Positions 1-8,320 are shown, counted from the first letter of the stretch. The stretch: DNA of 12,334 nucleotides from SAR202 cluster bacterium (GCA_009392075.1 VFHG01000146.1:1-12334), one strand, 5' to 3'. Made by a program: numbers and translations. The notes: a model not told the origin generated them from the sequence alone.

Positions 1-55
1 GGGCTGCGACCTCACCGAAGAATACGTGGTCATCAACAGTGCCTACACCACCTAA
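1..55 (+). CDS. argJ: ArgJ (glutamate N-acetyltransferase / ornithine acetyltransferase), C-terminal end only
   Basis: Only the last 17 codons and the TAA stop (53-55) are inside the window; reading starts at base 2. The residues GCDLTEEYVVINSAYTT match the usual ArgJ C-terminus, where an acidic-aromatic stretch (D-L-x-x-E-Y-V-x-I-N) precedes a final Y-x-T. ArgJ moves the acetyl group from N-acetylornithine to glutamate and feeds ArgB, whose gene follows. The remainder lies upstream of the window, so catalytic residues cannot be checked. The assignment rests on the tail motif plus the argB neighbour. Confidence 0.8.
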   Translation, partial: GCDLTEEYVVINSAYTT

Positions 56-272
56 TCCGACTTTCAACACTATTATTGGCCTGACCCGCTGTGCTCGCAC
101 ACGGTTGCGTCCGAGTTCCGAGTAGACATTCGGGAGTGGGACGGCCGTACCTGATAGCAGGGCCAGCGGCAGTCTGATCGCATTTCCGGCGGCTCTTACG
201 GTCTCTCTTGGCAGCCGATTCCACACCCATTCGACCCCATCTTGATTTGAGTATTTTCGTTTGGAGAGAGAA
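56..272. other. argJ-argB intergenic region, no gene recognised
   Basis: About 217 bases separate the argJ stop from the preferred argB start, which is unusually wide inside an operon. No convincing plus-strand ORF, RNA gene or terminator with a T-tract was seen. Only weak inverted matches are present, such as CGGCT paired with AGCCG around 190-220. The end of the stretch carries the argB ribosome binding site (GGAGAG at 263-268). Confidence 0.5.
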
Positions 273-1115
273 TTGGCGGGCCAACCGGTAAAAAGCCGTC
301 CAATAGTAGTGAAGATCGGTGGCAGCACCCTGGGTAGTCACGACACTAGCCTCCGGGACCTGGTGCGGTTGCAACAGGAAGGGCGTGAAGTGGTGGTGGT
401 CCACGGTGGCGGCAACGTGATATCCCAATGGATGCAGCGCCAAGGCTTGGCGCCCCAGTTCGTGGGCGGCCTGCGAGTTACTGACGCTCCCAGCCTCGAG
501 ATTGTGGTTGCCGTCCTTACCGGACTGATCAACAAAGAACTGGTATCCCAGATGCACGAGTTGGGAGGCCGGTCAGTGGGCCTCAGCGGCATCGACGGCT
601 GCATGATCGAGGCCAAGATTGGCAACCCGGAACTCGGATTCGTCGGCGAGGTGACCAGCATCAACAATGAACCGATTAAGGCTCTGCTGGATAATGGGTA
701 TATCCCAATGATCGCACCTCTGGGCGTGCACGAACGAGACGGCTCCGAGAACGCCGGCAGCCCACTCAACATCAACGGCGACACGGTGGCGGGGGAACTG
801 GCCTACGCCCTGGAGGCCGAGCAATTGATCTTTCTGACGGACGTTACCGGCGTTATGGATGGTGGTGGTCGCGTGATTCGGCGGCTGGACCGGCGCCGGG
901 CCAACATCCTCTTCAACTCAGGGGTGATCCAAGGGGGAATGATCCCCAAGCTTTCGGCCTGTCTTCGGGCCCTGGAACGCTCTCCCATTGCAAACATCAT
1001 TGACGGACGGCAGCCAGATGCACTGCTGGAGTGCGTCCGCGGAGACTCAAGCGGAACCACGATCATTGAAGATTTCAGAAGCGCCCGTAGACGCGAAAAT
1101 GCAGACGGTGTGTAA
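273..1115 (+). CDS. argB: Acetylglutamate kinase
   Basis: The protein phosphorylates N-acetylglutamate with ATP, the second step of arginine synthesis, in the cytoplasm. The amino-acid-kinase fold motifs appear in order: an N-terminal KIGGS, VVVHGGG, RVTDAPSLEIV followed by INKELV, GLSGIDG, YIPMIAPLGV, the nucleotide-site stretch NINGDTVAGELA, LTDVTGVMDGGG, GGMIPKLSACL and a final NIIDGRQPDALL. The length of 280 residues is normal. There is no ATG near the start. I prefer TTG at 273 because GGAGAG lies 4 bases upstream of it. TTG at 261 (284 residues) is also open but has no ribosome binding site. The gene lies between argJ and the UPF0182 gene. The family call is secure and the start is not. 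Confidence 0.95.
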   Translation: MAGQPVKSRPIVVKIGGSTLGSHDTSLRDLVRLQQEGREVVVVHGGGNVISQWMQRQGLAPQFVGGLRVTDAPSLEIVVAVLTGLINKELVSQMHELGGRSVGLSGIDGCMIEAKIGNPELGFVGEVTSINNEPIKALLDNGYIPMIAPLGVHERDGSENAGSPLNINGDTVAGELAYALEAEQLIFLTDVTGVMDGGGRVIRRLDRRRANILFNSGVIQGGMIPKLSACLRALERSPIANIIDGRQPDALLECVRGDSSGTTIIEDFRSARRRENADGV

Positions 1116-1165
1116 TCTTATGCGCCAAGCGCTTCTCCATTGATCAACTAATGATTACCTAATCC

Positions 1166-3898
1166 ATGAGCTTTGACCTAACAAACGACTCCGACGAGCC
1201 AGAAAGCCCGAACCTGCCGGGAGTCTCGGCTGCCGTCCTTTGGCGGGTGCGCAATGGGTGCATAACCGCCGTTTCCCTGCTCTTTGCATTCTTGGTCCTG
1301 TGGTGGCTCCGGACGGTCTACACCGATCTGCTGTGGTTTGACGAACTTGGTTACCAGGGTGTGTTCACCAAGATATTGGTGATGAAGATCTGGCTTTTTG
1401 TCGGCGGGACGGCGGTGACGACAGCGGCGTTAATCGTCAACTTCTACTTCACCTTCCGGTTCTCCCGAGGCCCTTCCACCCTTCCTGTTACCGAAGAGAC
1501 CATGCGGCTATTGCGGGCCCTCTTGGTGGCGGCCGTCGTGATCACGGTTTTGACGGCTGCGCCGGTTTTCGGATCAGCCGCTGCGGGCCGCTGGGAAGTC
1601 TTTTTGCTGTTCCTGAACAAAGTATCTTTTGGTGTTTCGGACGCTGAATTCGGCCAAGACCTTTCCTTCTTCATCGTAACCGTGCGCATGCTGAATTTCG
1701 TGCAGGCCTGGGTTATGGGCATACTGATCGTGTCGGTCGTGATGTCTTTGTTCCTCTATGCGGGGATCTACGGCCTAAGAGGTTTGAACTTCTTCCTGGC
1801 GCCTAGGATGCTGAAACACATAGGAACCCTGGGCGGTCTGCTAATGTTGAGCATCGCCAGCGGGCACGTCCTCGCTATCTACGACTTGGTTCTGTCCTCG
1901 GGCGGACTGGTGGCTGGAGCGGGGTATACCGACATTCACGCTCGGATACCGGTTCTCTGGCTGATGACCGCCATCGCGACTCTTGGCGCGGCCGCGTTCT
2001 TCGCCAGCCATTATTTCGGCGGTCTACGGCTGATGGCCGGGGCTGTCAGCCTTTGGATCATTATGGTTTTGTTGGCCGACCTGGCCTTCCCCGCTTTGTT
2101 CCAACGCTTCCAGGTGGACCCGAACCAGTTTGAACGCGAACAGGTCTACATCGATCGGAACATCGAGGCCACCCGGGCTGCTTACCAATTGGACCAAGTT
2201 GAACAGGTCGCCCTCCCAACGGTCGGTGATATAGATGCCGATGTGGTGGCTAACAACCTGCCGGTCATCGAGAACATCAGGTTGTGGGATGTGGAACCGC
2301 TGCAGGATGCCTATAACCAACTTCAATTTATGGAGCTTTACTATAACTTCCTGAACATGGACTCGGACCGGTACATATTGGATGGGAAGCTGCGCCAGGT
2401 GCTTCTATCAGCGCGAGAATTGGACCCAGAAAACCTGCCGGCAGACGCCCGAAACTGGGTAAACCGTAGGCTCCAGTACACCCACGGCTTCGGCGTCGCC
2501 ATGAGTCCGGCCATCGGCTTTACCCCGGAAGAGGGACGCCCGGAGTTTTTCATACAGGACATCCCAATCCGCGGTGAGATTCCAATAGAACGGCCGGAGA
2601 TTTACTACGGGGAATCCCCAGCGCCCTTCGCCATCGTGAACAGCTCGGCCCCCGAGATTGATCCTTCGGGCAGTGACCTGCATTACCAGGGAGAGGGCGG
2701 GGTTGACCTGGGTGGCACCTTCCGGCGGCTGGCTTACGCCTGGCAATTCGCCGATATCAACATACTGCTTAGCGACCAGATATCCTCCGGCACCAAGATC
2801 CAGTACCGGCGTCAGATCAGCGGCCGGGTCAAGGCGCTGGCGCCGTTTCTGACCATGGATGAAGACCCTTACCCGGTGGTGGATGGCTCGGGGAAGCTGT
2901 GGTGGCTGCAGGATGCGTTCACGACGACCGACCGTTACCCTTACTCAACACTCACGGACAGCGGTTTCAATTACATCCGCAATAGCGTCAAGGCGGTGGT
3001 CGATGCCTTCAGTGGCGAGGTGTCCATCTATGTCATGGACCCCAACGATCCGCTGCTGCAGATGTATCGCCGTGCCTTCCCGGAATTGTTCTTGGACTTT
3101 GACGAGATGCCCTCTGAGCTCCAAGCCCACATCCGCTACCCCAACGGTCTGTTCTCGGTCCAGGCGGAAATGTACCTGCGTTACCACGTCACCGATACCC
3201 AGGTGTTCTTCAACCAGGCCGACCAGTGGGCAATACCCGAAGACAGCCGCTTTGGCAGGCGAGGAGTTGAGGTCCACCCGTCATACCTGATCTTGCAGAT
3301 GCCCGGCGGCGATAGCGAAGAGTTTGTGTTAATGTTGCCCTTCAGTCCGGCCGGCGAGAAAAAGAACCTGGTCGGTTGGCTAACGGCCCGGAACGACGGG
3401 GTTCATTACGGCAAGCTAAATGCCTTCACAGTGCCTAAAGACCCGCAGGTCCATGGGCCCAGTCAGGTGGAAGCCCGGATTGAAAATGACCCGTTAATTT
3501 CCCAGCAATTCACGTTGTGGGGAGGAGAGGGAGAGGGGTCGCGCATCGTCAGAGGGCAGCTGCTGGTCATACCGGTGGGCGATGCGATAATCTATGTGGA
3601 GCCTCTGTATCTCCAGTCAGAAGGGCTGGCATTTCCAGAGCTCAAAAAGGTTATCCTAGCCGACGGCAGTAACGTGGTTATGGCGGACAGCGTTGGAGAG
3701 GGGTTGGCGCTGCTGCTGGAGGGTGGGCCGCCTTCTGATGTCGTGCCTATCGGGTCGGGTGGGGAAGGCCAAGCGACTCCGAACTCGGAAGACTTGCGAG
3801 TAATCGAGGATGCAGTTACCGAACTGGACGAGGCCTTGAAAAATATCCAAGAGGCTGTAGAACGCCTACGAGAGTCCTTAGAAAAGGACCCGCAATGA
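1166..3898 (+). CDS. UPF0182 family membrane protein (function unknown)
   Basis: This 910-residue protein matches the UPF0182 family, found in Actinobacteria, Cyanobacteria, Chloroflexota and some Firmicutes. About seven hydrophobic segments are visible, near residues 31-50, 74-98, 116-134, 179-200, 221-242, 261-282 and 288-310. The first is followed by LLWFDELGYQGVF, typical of the family. After the last comes the hallmark of a conserved Q-x-F-x-V-x-P-N and TRAAYxL, here FQVDPNQFEREQVYIDRNI then ATRAAYQLD. The remaining roughly 590 residues form a large soluble, probably extracytoplasmic region. The last 35 residues look like an amphipathic coiled coil rich in E, L and A. The ATG at 1166 has no strong ribosome binding site. 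The gene lies 50 bases after argB and 31 before argD, so it is probably co-transcribed with arginine genes. No biochemical role is known to me. Confidence 0.92.
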   Translation: MSFDLTNDSDEPESPNLPGVSAAVLWRVRNGCITAVSLLFAFLVLWWLRTVYTDLLWFDELGYQGVFTKILVMKIWLFVGGTAVTTAALIVNFYFTFRFSRGPSTLPVTEETMRLLRALLVAAVVITVLTAAPVFGSAAAGRWEVFLLFLNKVSFGVSDAEFGQDLSFFIVTVRMLNFVQAWVMGILIVSVVMSLFLYAGIYGLRGLNFFLAPRMLKHIGTLGGLLMLSIASGHVLAIYDLVLSSGGLVAGAGYTDIHARIPVLWLMTAIATLGAAAFFASHYFGGLRLMAGAVSLWIIMVLLADLAFPALFQRFQVDPNQFEREQVYIDRNIEATRAAYQLDQVEQVALPTVGDIDADVVANNLPVIENIRLWDVEPLQDAYNQLQFMELYYNFLNMDSDRYILDGKLRQVLLSARELDPENLPADARNWVNRRLQYTHGFGVAMSPAIGFTPEEGRPEFFIQDIPIRGEIPIERPEIYYGESPAPFAIVNSSAPEIDPSGSDLHYQGEGGVDLGGTFRRLAYAWQFADINILLSDQISSGTKIQYRRQISGRVKALAPFLTMDEDPYPVVDGSGKLWWLQDAFTTTDRYPYSTLTDSGFNYIRNSVKAVVDAFSGEVSIYVMDPNDPLLQMYRRAFPELFLDFDEMPSELQAHIRYPNGLFSVQAEMYLRYHVTDTQVFFNQADQWAIPEDSRFGRRGVEVHPSYLILQMPGGDSEEFVLMLPFSPAGEKKNLVGWLTARNDGVHYGKLNAFTVPKDPQVHGPSQVEARIENDPLISQQFTLWGGEGEGSRIVRGQLLVIPVGDAIIYVEPLYLQSEGLAFPELKKVILADGSNVVMADSVGEGLALLLEGGPPSDVVPIGSGGEGQATPNSEDLRVIEDAVTELDEALKNIQEAVERLRESLEKDPQ

Positions 3899-3939
3899 CC
3901 AAGACCGACAATGGGGGAGGACACCCACAATGACCAAGA
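3893..3939 (+). repeat. 12-bp direct repeat spanning two start-like sites, with a 12-codon mini-ORF between
   Basis: CAATGACCAAGA occurs at 3893-3904 and again at 3928-3939, the second copy containing the argD start. The first copy opens a small ORF at ATG 3895 with AAGGA six bases upstream. It codes MTKTDNGGGHPQ and stops at TGA 3931-3933. Its ATG overlaps the UPF0182 stop (ATGA), and its stop overlaps the argD ATG. This could be a duplicated argD start region, a translational-coupling bridge or coincidence. The repeat is certain; expression is unproven. Confidence 0.45.
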
Positions 3940-5120
3940 GCAGTGATTGGATCGACGTTGAGAAGAAGTATTACGCCCAGACGGTGCGCCGCCAACCGGT
4001 GGTGCTGGTCAAGGGCGAAGGGACCCGTGCTTGGGATGCCGACGGGAAAGAGTATCTGGACTTCGTGGCCGGTTGGGCTGTGAACCAGTTGGGCCATTGC
4101 CATCCGGTGGTGACCAAGGCTATCGCAGACCAGGCCGCAACGCTGATGCAGGTTTCAAACCAGTTCTACAGCGTGCCCCAACTGCAATTGGCCGAGACGC
4201 TGGTTGAGAACAGCGCCCTGGACCTAGTGTTCTTTGGCAACAGTGGGGCTGAGGCCAACGAAGGGGCCATGAAACTGGCCCGCCGTTACGGCAAGCTTAA
4301 CCGCGACGGCGCCTATGAGATCATCACAGCCTTGAATTCGTTCCATGGCCGGACCATGGGCACCCTGGCTGCCACCGGACAGCCCCACTACCAGGAGAAC
4401 TTCACGCCTCTGCAGCCCGGTTTCGTCCACGTTGATTACAACGACGTTGAAGCCATCATGGAGGCTACCAACGAAAGGACGGCCGCAGTGATGATCGAGC
4501 CGGTGCAGGGCGAGGCAGGTGTGATTATTCCCGCTGACGACTATCTGCAGCGAATCCGGGACTGGTGCGACAAGCAGGGAATACTGCTGATCTTAGACGA
4601 AGTCCAGACTGGTATGGGCCGTCTGGGCAGCCTGTTCGGATACCAAGAATACGGTATCGAGCCTGATGTCATGACGCTGGCCAAAGGGCTTGGCTACGGC
4701 GTCCCCATCGGCGCCTTCATGTCCAAAGAGTCCTGCATGGCCTTGGTGCCGGGCGATCACGGTTCCACATTTGGCGGCAACATGCTGACTACAGCCGCCG
4801 CTTATGCGGGGACCAAATTCCTCATCGACAACGACATCCCCGGCAAGACCAAAGAGATGGAGCCCTACCTTCTGGGACGGCTGAACGACCTGAAGGACCG
4901 TTTCTCATTCGTTGCGGAGGTCCGGGGCAAGGGTCTGTTGGCCGCCATGGAGTTCGAGAGCGATATATCGCCTCAGGTGCTGACAGCAGCCAACGAGGCG
5001 GGGCTTCTGCTGAATGCGCCCCGGCCCACCACCATTCGCTTCATGCCGCCTCTGACCGTAACCAGAGAAGAGATCGATGGGGCGGTGGAACGCCTGGGTG
5101 ACGCCCTGGCGACGATCTAG
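3930..5120 (+). CDS. argD: Acetylornithine aminotransferase (class III PLP aminotransferase)
   Basis: The 396-residue protein transfers an amino group from glutamate to N-acetylglutamate semialdehyde, giving N-acetylornithine. Class III features are in place: GHCHP at 55-59, the cofactor phosphate-binding stretch NSGAEAN at 104-110, FHGRTMGTLAATG at 138-150, and EPVQGEAG at 190-197. The cofactor-ring aspartate lies in ILDEVQTGMGR (D223), the Schiff-base lysine is K252 in TLAKGLGYG, and the C-terminus ends RFMPPLTVT. The ATG at 3930 follows a strong GGGGGAGG (3913-3920). Arginine genes on both sides favour acetylornithine over ornithine, GABA or LysW-lysine as substrate, although side activities are common in this family. 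Confidence 0.93.
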   Translation: MTKSSDWIDVEKKYYAQTVRRQPVVLVKGEGTRAWDADGKEYLDFVAGWAVNQLGHCHPVVTKAIADQAATLMQVSNQFYSVPQLQLAETLVENSALDLVFFGNSGAEANEGAMKLARRYGKLNRDGAYEIITALNSFHGRTMGTLAATGQPHYQENFTPLQPGFVHVDYNDVEAIMEATNERTAAVMIEPVQGEAGVIIPADDYLQRIRDWCDKQGILLILDEVQTGMGRLGSLFGYQEYGIEPDVMTLAKGLGYGVPIGAFMSKESCMALVPGDHGSTFGGNMLTTAAAYAGTKFLIDNDIPGKTKEMEPYLLGRLNDLKDRFSFVAEVRGKGLLAAMEFESDISPQVLTAANEAGLLLNAPRPTTIRFMPPLTVTREEIDGAVERLGDALATI

Positions 5121-5129
5121 CGAACAGTC

Positions 5130-5152
5130 CCTTCCCCCGCGCAGAGGGAAGG
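5130..5152 (+). repeat. Hairpin CCTTCCC/GGGAAGG in the argD-argG gap
   Basis: A perfect 7-bp inverted repeat (5130-5136 with 5146-5152) encloses a 9-base loop just after argD. It is followed by GGTTAGGATGGGGG rather than a T-tract, so it is not a standard terminator. The pattern resembles short dispersed intergenic palindromes (GGGAAGGTTAGGATGGGGG type) that I recall from several Chloroflexota genomes. A genome-wide count would settle this. Confidence 0.5.
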
Positions 5153-5229
5153 TTAGGATGGGGGCGTCGGTTTACGCATCCGTCACGTCAGAATCTGGAA
5201 ACAGTATTAAGGGAGCAACCTCAACAGAA

Positions 5230-6420
5230 ATGGCAAAGCCGAAAATCGTACTGGCCTATAGCGGGGGACTGGATACCACCGTGGCGGTCCCGTGGCTGCA
5301 GGAAAAGTACGGCGCAGACATAATCACCTTAACCATCGACCTGGGGATGGTGGATCTGGAGTCCATCCGCCAACGGGCGCTGACCATCGGCGCAACGGAA
5401 GCGCTAACCGTTGATGGCCGGGACACTCTGGTCAACGAATTCTTGTTCCCGTCCCTGCAGGCAGGCACGGTCTACGAAGAACAATACCCGCTGGCCACTG
5501 CGCTGGGACGCCCGCTGATCGCTCGATATTTGGTTGAGGTTGCCAAGGAACACGGTGCTTACGCCATCGCCCACGGCTGCACGGGCAAAGGAAACGACCA
5601 GGTCAGACTGGAAGTCGGTATCGCCGCCCTGGGGCCGGGAATTGACGTCATCGCGCCCATCCGTGACTGGGGAATGAGCCGGGAAGATGAGATCGAATAC
5701 GGTCAGGCCCGGAATCTGCCCATCAACGCCAACCGGAGCCGGTTCTCCACCGACGAGAACCTATGGGGCCGGAGCGTCGAGGCCGGGGAGCTTGAAGACC
5801 CTTGGCTGGAACCGCCCGAGGACGCTTACGCCTGGACCAGTCCGGTGTCTGAAACTCCGGACGAGCCAGCCTACGTGGAGATTCATTTCGAGTGTGGCGT
5901 GCCCACTGCGGTCGACGGCGAGAGCATGGCCGGGACCGACCTGATAAATCATCTGAATACCCTATCCGGCGCCCACGGCATTGGACGCATCGACCATGTG
6001 GAGAACCGATTGGTCGGGATCAAGTCGCGGGAAATATACGAGTGTCCGGCGGCCACGCTGCTGCACACGGCCCATACGGCGCTGGAAGCCATGACCCTGA
6101 CCAAAGACCAGGCCCGCACCAAGGCCAGAATCGCCTTGGAGTACGCCGATGTGGTCTACAACGGGCTCTGGTTCACCGCTCATCGGGCCGACCTTAACGC
6201 CTACGTCCAGAGCACTCAGCGGTACGTCACCGGCGATATCAAGATGCGGCTGCATAAAGGCACCGGAACCGTTGTGGGGCGGCAGGCGCCCAAGGCCCTG
6301 TACAACTACGGACTGGCTACCTATGACCGCGCCGACGAGTTCGACCACAGCTCGGCCGAGGGATTCATCAAGATCTTCGGCCTTTCAGTGCGCACCGAGA
6401 ACCAGGTCCAGTCGGACTGA
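5230..6420 (+). CDS. argG: Argininosuccinate synthase
   Basis: The enzyme joins citrulline and aspartate with ATP to give argininosuccinate, AMP and pyrophosphate. The 396-residue length is typical. The ATP-pyrophosphatase loop AYSGGLDTT lies at residues 9-17. The substrate-binding stretch AHGCTGKGNDQVRLE is at 114-128, NLPI and SRFSTDENLWGRSVEAGEL follow at about 153-178, and GIGRIDHVENRLVGIKSREIYE is in the C-terminal half. The frame is open upstream to an ATG at 5077 inside argD, but that extension is not family-like. The ATG at 5230 places the ATP loop at the usual distance from the N-terminus. GGGAG lies upstream at wider than ideal spacing. argH is not in the window. Confidence 0.96.
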   Translation: MAKPKIVLAYSGGLDTTVAVPWLQEKYGADIITLTIDLGMVDLESIRQRALTIGATEALTVDGRDTLVNEFLFPSLQAGTVYEEQYPLATALGRPLIARYLVEVAKEHGAYAIAHGCTGKGNDQVRLEVGIAALGPGIDVIAPIRDWGMSREDEIEYGQARNLPINANRSRFSTDENLWGRSVEAGELEDPWLEPPEDAYAWTSPVSETPDEPAYVEIHFECGVPTAVDGESMAGTDLINHLNTLSGAHGIGRIDHVENRLVGIKSREIYECPAATLLHTAHTALEAMTLTKDQARTKARIALEYADVVYNGLWFTAHRADLNAYVQSTQRYVTGDIKMRLHKGTGTVVGRQAPKALYNYGLATYDRADEFDHSSAEGFIKIFGLSVRTENQVQSD

Positions 6421-6482
6421 GTTTCTGGCGCATTTCCACAAACACTTCGCCAATTTTGGAATCCCATGTTTCCGGAGGACCG

Positions 6483-7649
6483 ATGACAGTTGCTGCCCGT
6501 ATGAACGACTTGGGCACTGAATCGGCGTTTGAGGTGCTGGCCAGAGCCCGCGCCTTGGAAGCCCAGGGCAAAGAGATAATCCACCTTGAGATCGGCGAGC
6601 CCGACTTCGAGACGCCCAGGCATATCGTCGAGGCCGGCATGCAGGCTATCAGCGACGGTTTCACCCATTACGCCCCCACGGCCGGGCTGCCCGAACTTCG
6701 CGAGGCCATCGCCCGGAATAGCCGTGAAGTCCGGGGCACGGACACCGACCCGGCCAACATTGTAGTGACGCCGGGCGCAAAACCCATCATGTTTTATGTG
6801 CTTCTGGCGCTGGCTGAGCCCGGTATCGAAGTCATCTACCCCAACCCCGGCTTCCCGATCTATGAGTCCATGATCAAGTTCGCCGGCGCTACACCTGTGC
6901 CTATGCAGCTCATGGAAGAAACGGGCTACCACCCTGACATTGATGCCCTGCCCGGCCTGATTACGGATAAAACACGGCTGATGATCATCAACTCTCCGGA
7001 GAACCCCTGTGGCTCGGCCCTGACTAAGGAGGAACTGGAAAAGATTGCGGGGATCGTGATGCAGCACCCAGGGCTGTACGTGATGGCTGACGAGATCTAT
7101 AAAGACATCCTCTATACGGGTGACCACTACAGCATTTCTTCCATTCCCGAAATGCAGGAACGGACCATCATCTTGGACGGCTTTTCCAAGAGCTACGCAA
7201 TGACCGGCTGGCGGATGGGCTACGGGATCTTTCCCGAGGAGTTGGTGCCCCATATCGTCAAGCTGGCCGTTAACAGCGTTTCTTGCGCAGCGCCATTCAC
7301 CCAGAAGGCTGCGGTGGCGGCGCTAGAAGGGCCTAGGGATGAAGTCGAGGCCATGGTTGCCGAGTTCGGCATTCGCCGCCGGCTTATCGCTGACGGCTTG
7401 CAAAGCATCCCTGGGGTCAACTGCCCCGAGCCGGAAGGCGCGTTCTACGCATTTCCCAGCATCAAAGAGACCGGGCTCACATCCATAGAATTCGAGACTA
7501 AAGCGATGAACGAAGCCGGGGTCGCTCTGCTATCTGGCAGCGCCTTCGGCGAATACGGTGAGGGATACGTGCGTCTGTCTTACGCCAATTCCCAAGAAAA
7601 TATTCAAAAAGCCATCAGCCAGTTGGACAAGATGGTACGCAGCCTCTAG
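6483..7649 (+). CDS. Class I/II PLP-dependent aminotransferase (aspartate aminotransferase-like)
   Basis: The 388-residue protein is a fold-type I aminotransferase of the AspC-like group. Visible motifs are the substrate-side LEIGEPDFETP (35-45), YAPTAGLPELREAIA (63-77), SPENPCG with cofactor-contact N174, MADEIY with D203 and Y206, and the Schiff-base lysine K236 in DGFSKSYAMTGWRMGYG. Near the C-terminus VRLSYA supplies the arginine that binds the substrate carboxylate. The ATG at 6483 has GGAGG at 6474-6478. A longer frame from TTG 6456 lacks a ribosome binding site. The gene follows argG by 62 bases, so it might supply aspartate to ArgG. The exact substrate cannot be read from sequence, and aspartate, alanine, aromatic or branched-chain substrates are all possible. 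Confidence 0.88.
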   Translation: MTVAARMNDLGTESAFEVLARARALEAQGKEIIHLEIGEPDFETPRHIVEAGMQAISDGFTHYAPTAGLPELREAIARNSREVRGTDTDPANIVVTPGAKPIMFYVLLALAEPGIEVIYPNPGFPIYESMIKFAGATPVPMQLMEETGYHPDIDALPGLITDKTRLMIINSPENPCGSALTKEELEKIAGIVMQHPGLYVMADEIYKDILYTGDHYSISSIPEMQERTIILDGFSKSYAMTGWRMGYGIFPEELVPHIVKLAVNSVSCAAPFTQKAAVAALEGPRDEVEAMVAEFGIRRRLIADGLQSIPGVNCPEPEGAFYAFPSIKETGLTSIEFETKAMNEAGVALLSGSAFGEYGEGYVRLSYANSQENIQKAISQLDKMVRSL

Positions 7650-7671
7650 TCAGCAACAAAGGTAGTTCGAA

Positions 7672-8058
7672 ATGAGTGAGATCAAGGTTATCCATCCCGA
7701 CGGCCTGGAAGTGGAGATTCAATCAGGGGCCATGACGCGCCTGGCGGGCGTGTCCGAGAAGCTGACCGGTTCCACCGGCATCCACCTGGCCGTGGCAACC
7801 ATCCCGCCCCACTGTGCCTCCAGCCCCCACTACCATGTGAATTGCGAGTCGGCCATCTACGTGGTCAAAGGCCACGGCCGTTTCGTGGTCGGCGACAATC
7901 TAGAGACCGAATTGGCCATAGGACCCGGCGATTTTATCTACGTGCCGGCGGAGGCCACCCACCAACCGATCAACGACGGCTCCGAGGATATGGAGATAAT
8001 CGTCGCCCGCAACACGCCAGTGGAAATCGTGGTGGAAGTGGAGCCGTCTAAGGCGTAA
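7672..8058 (+). CDS. Single-domain cupin protein
   Basis: This 128-residue protein is one conserved beta-barrel cupin domain. Motif 1 has HYHVNCE with H53, H55 and E59, followed by G67 and G69. Motif 2 is GDFIYVPAEATHQPIN with H97. All four usual metal ligands are therefore present, so it should bind a divalent metal. The reaction is unknown, since cupins include isomerases, dioxygenases and sugar or ligand binders. It starts 22 bases after the aminotransferase stop, with a weak AAAGG upstream, and is probably its operon partner. It is the last gene before a repeat-containing gap. Confidence 0.85.
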   Translation: MSEIKVIHPDGLEVEIQSGAMTRLAGVSEKLTGSTGIHLAVATIPPHCASSPHYHVNCESAIYVVKGHGRFVVGDNLETELAIGPGDFIYVPAEATHQPINDGSEDMEIIVARNTPVEIVVEVEPSKA

Positions 8059-8084
8059 CGGTTGTGGCCGGCGCAGTGGGCTGA

Positions 8085-8165
8085 TCTCCGCTCGCCCTGA
8101 GCCCGTCGAAGGACCCTGACATTACCGCACCGTGGTTCGACAGGCTCACCATGAGTGGGGAGGCC
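8085..8165. repeat. Dispersed palindromic (REP-like) intergenic element
   Basis: An imperfect inverted repeat pairs TGAGCCCGTCGAA (8098-8110) with TTCGACAGGCTCA (8136-8148): 12 of 13 bases pair around a 25-base loop. The wording (CCTGAGCCCGTCGAAGG, then GGTTCGACAGGCTCACCATGAG) is that of a palindromic repeat I recall scattered between genes in many bacterial genomes. Its chance translations (PVEPR, VLRRAQGER) often appear as spurious proteins. It lies after the cupin stop. No T-tract follows, so a terminator role is uncertain. Boundaries are approximate. Confidence 0.7.
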
Positions 8166-8255
8166 GGGCTTACGATGACCGGGTAGGACAGGTTCGTTAT
8201 GATGGAACAAGCAAACAGTCGGCGAGTGACGTTGCTGAGACCATGCCACTACCCA

Positions 8256-8278
8256 CCCATCAGGCGATGGGATATACT
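8256..8278 (+). promoter_or_regulatory. Possible -10 box with overlapping palindrome upstream of the acyl-CoA dehydrogenase gene
   Basis: TATACT at 8273-8278 resembles a sigma70 -10 element about 43 bases before the dehydrogenase ATG. Immediately upstream is a perfect 6-bp palindrome, CCCATC (8256-8261) with GATGGG (8266-8271), which a regulator could use. No -35 hexamer at 16-18 bases was found, so this is a weak prediction. The preceding repeat and gap make a new transcription start here sensible. Confidence 0.3.
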
Positions 8279-8320
8279 ATCCGCGCTCAATCTGACTAGC
8301 AGTAAATTCGGAGGAATAGC

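Noticed and set aside
5077..5229. An argG start at ATG 5077 inside argD, adding 51 residues
   Set aside because: The extension reads through the argD end and an intergenic hairpin and is unlike any ArgG N-terminus. The ATG at 5230 gives the normal length.
6321..7253. A long 310-codon minus-strand ORF opposite argG and the aminotransferase
   Set aside because: It spans the ends of two well-supported plus-strand genes, has no recognisable domain, and is explained by codon bias in GC-rich DNA.
7938..8249. A minus-strand ORF of about 100 codons overlapping the cupin gene end
   Set aside because: It is a translation of the dispersed palindromic repeat plus the complement of the cupin gene; its HGEPVEPR and VLRRAQGER strings are typical of that repeat.
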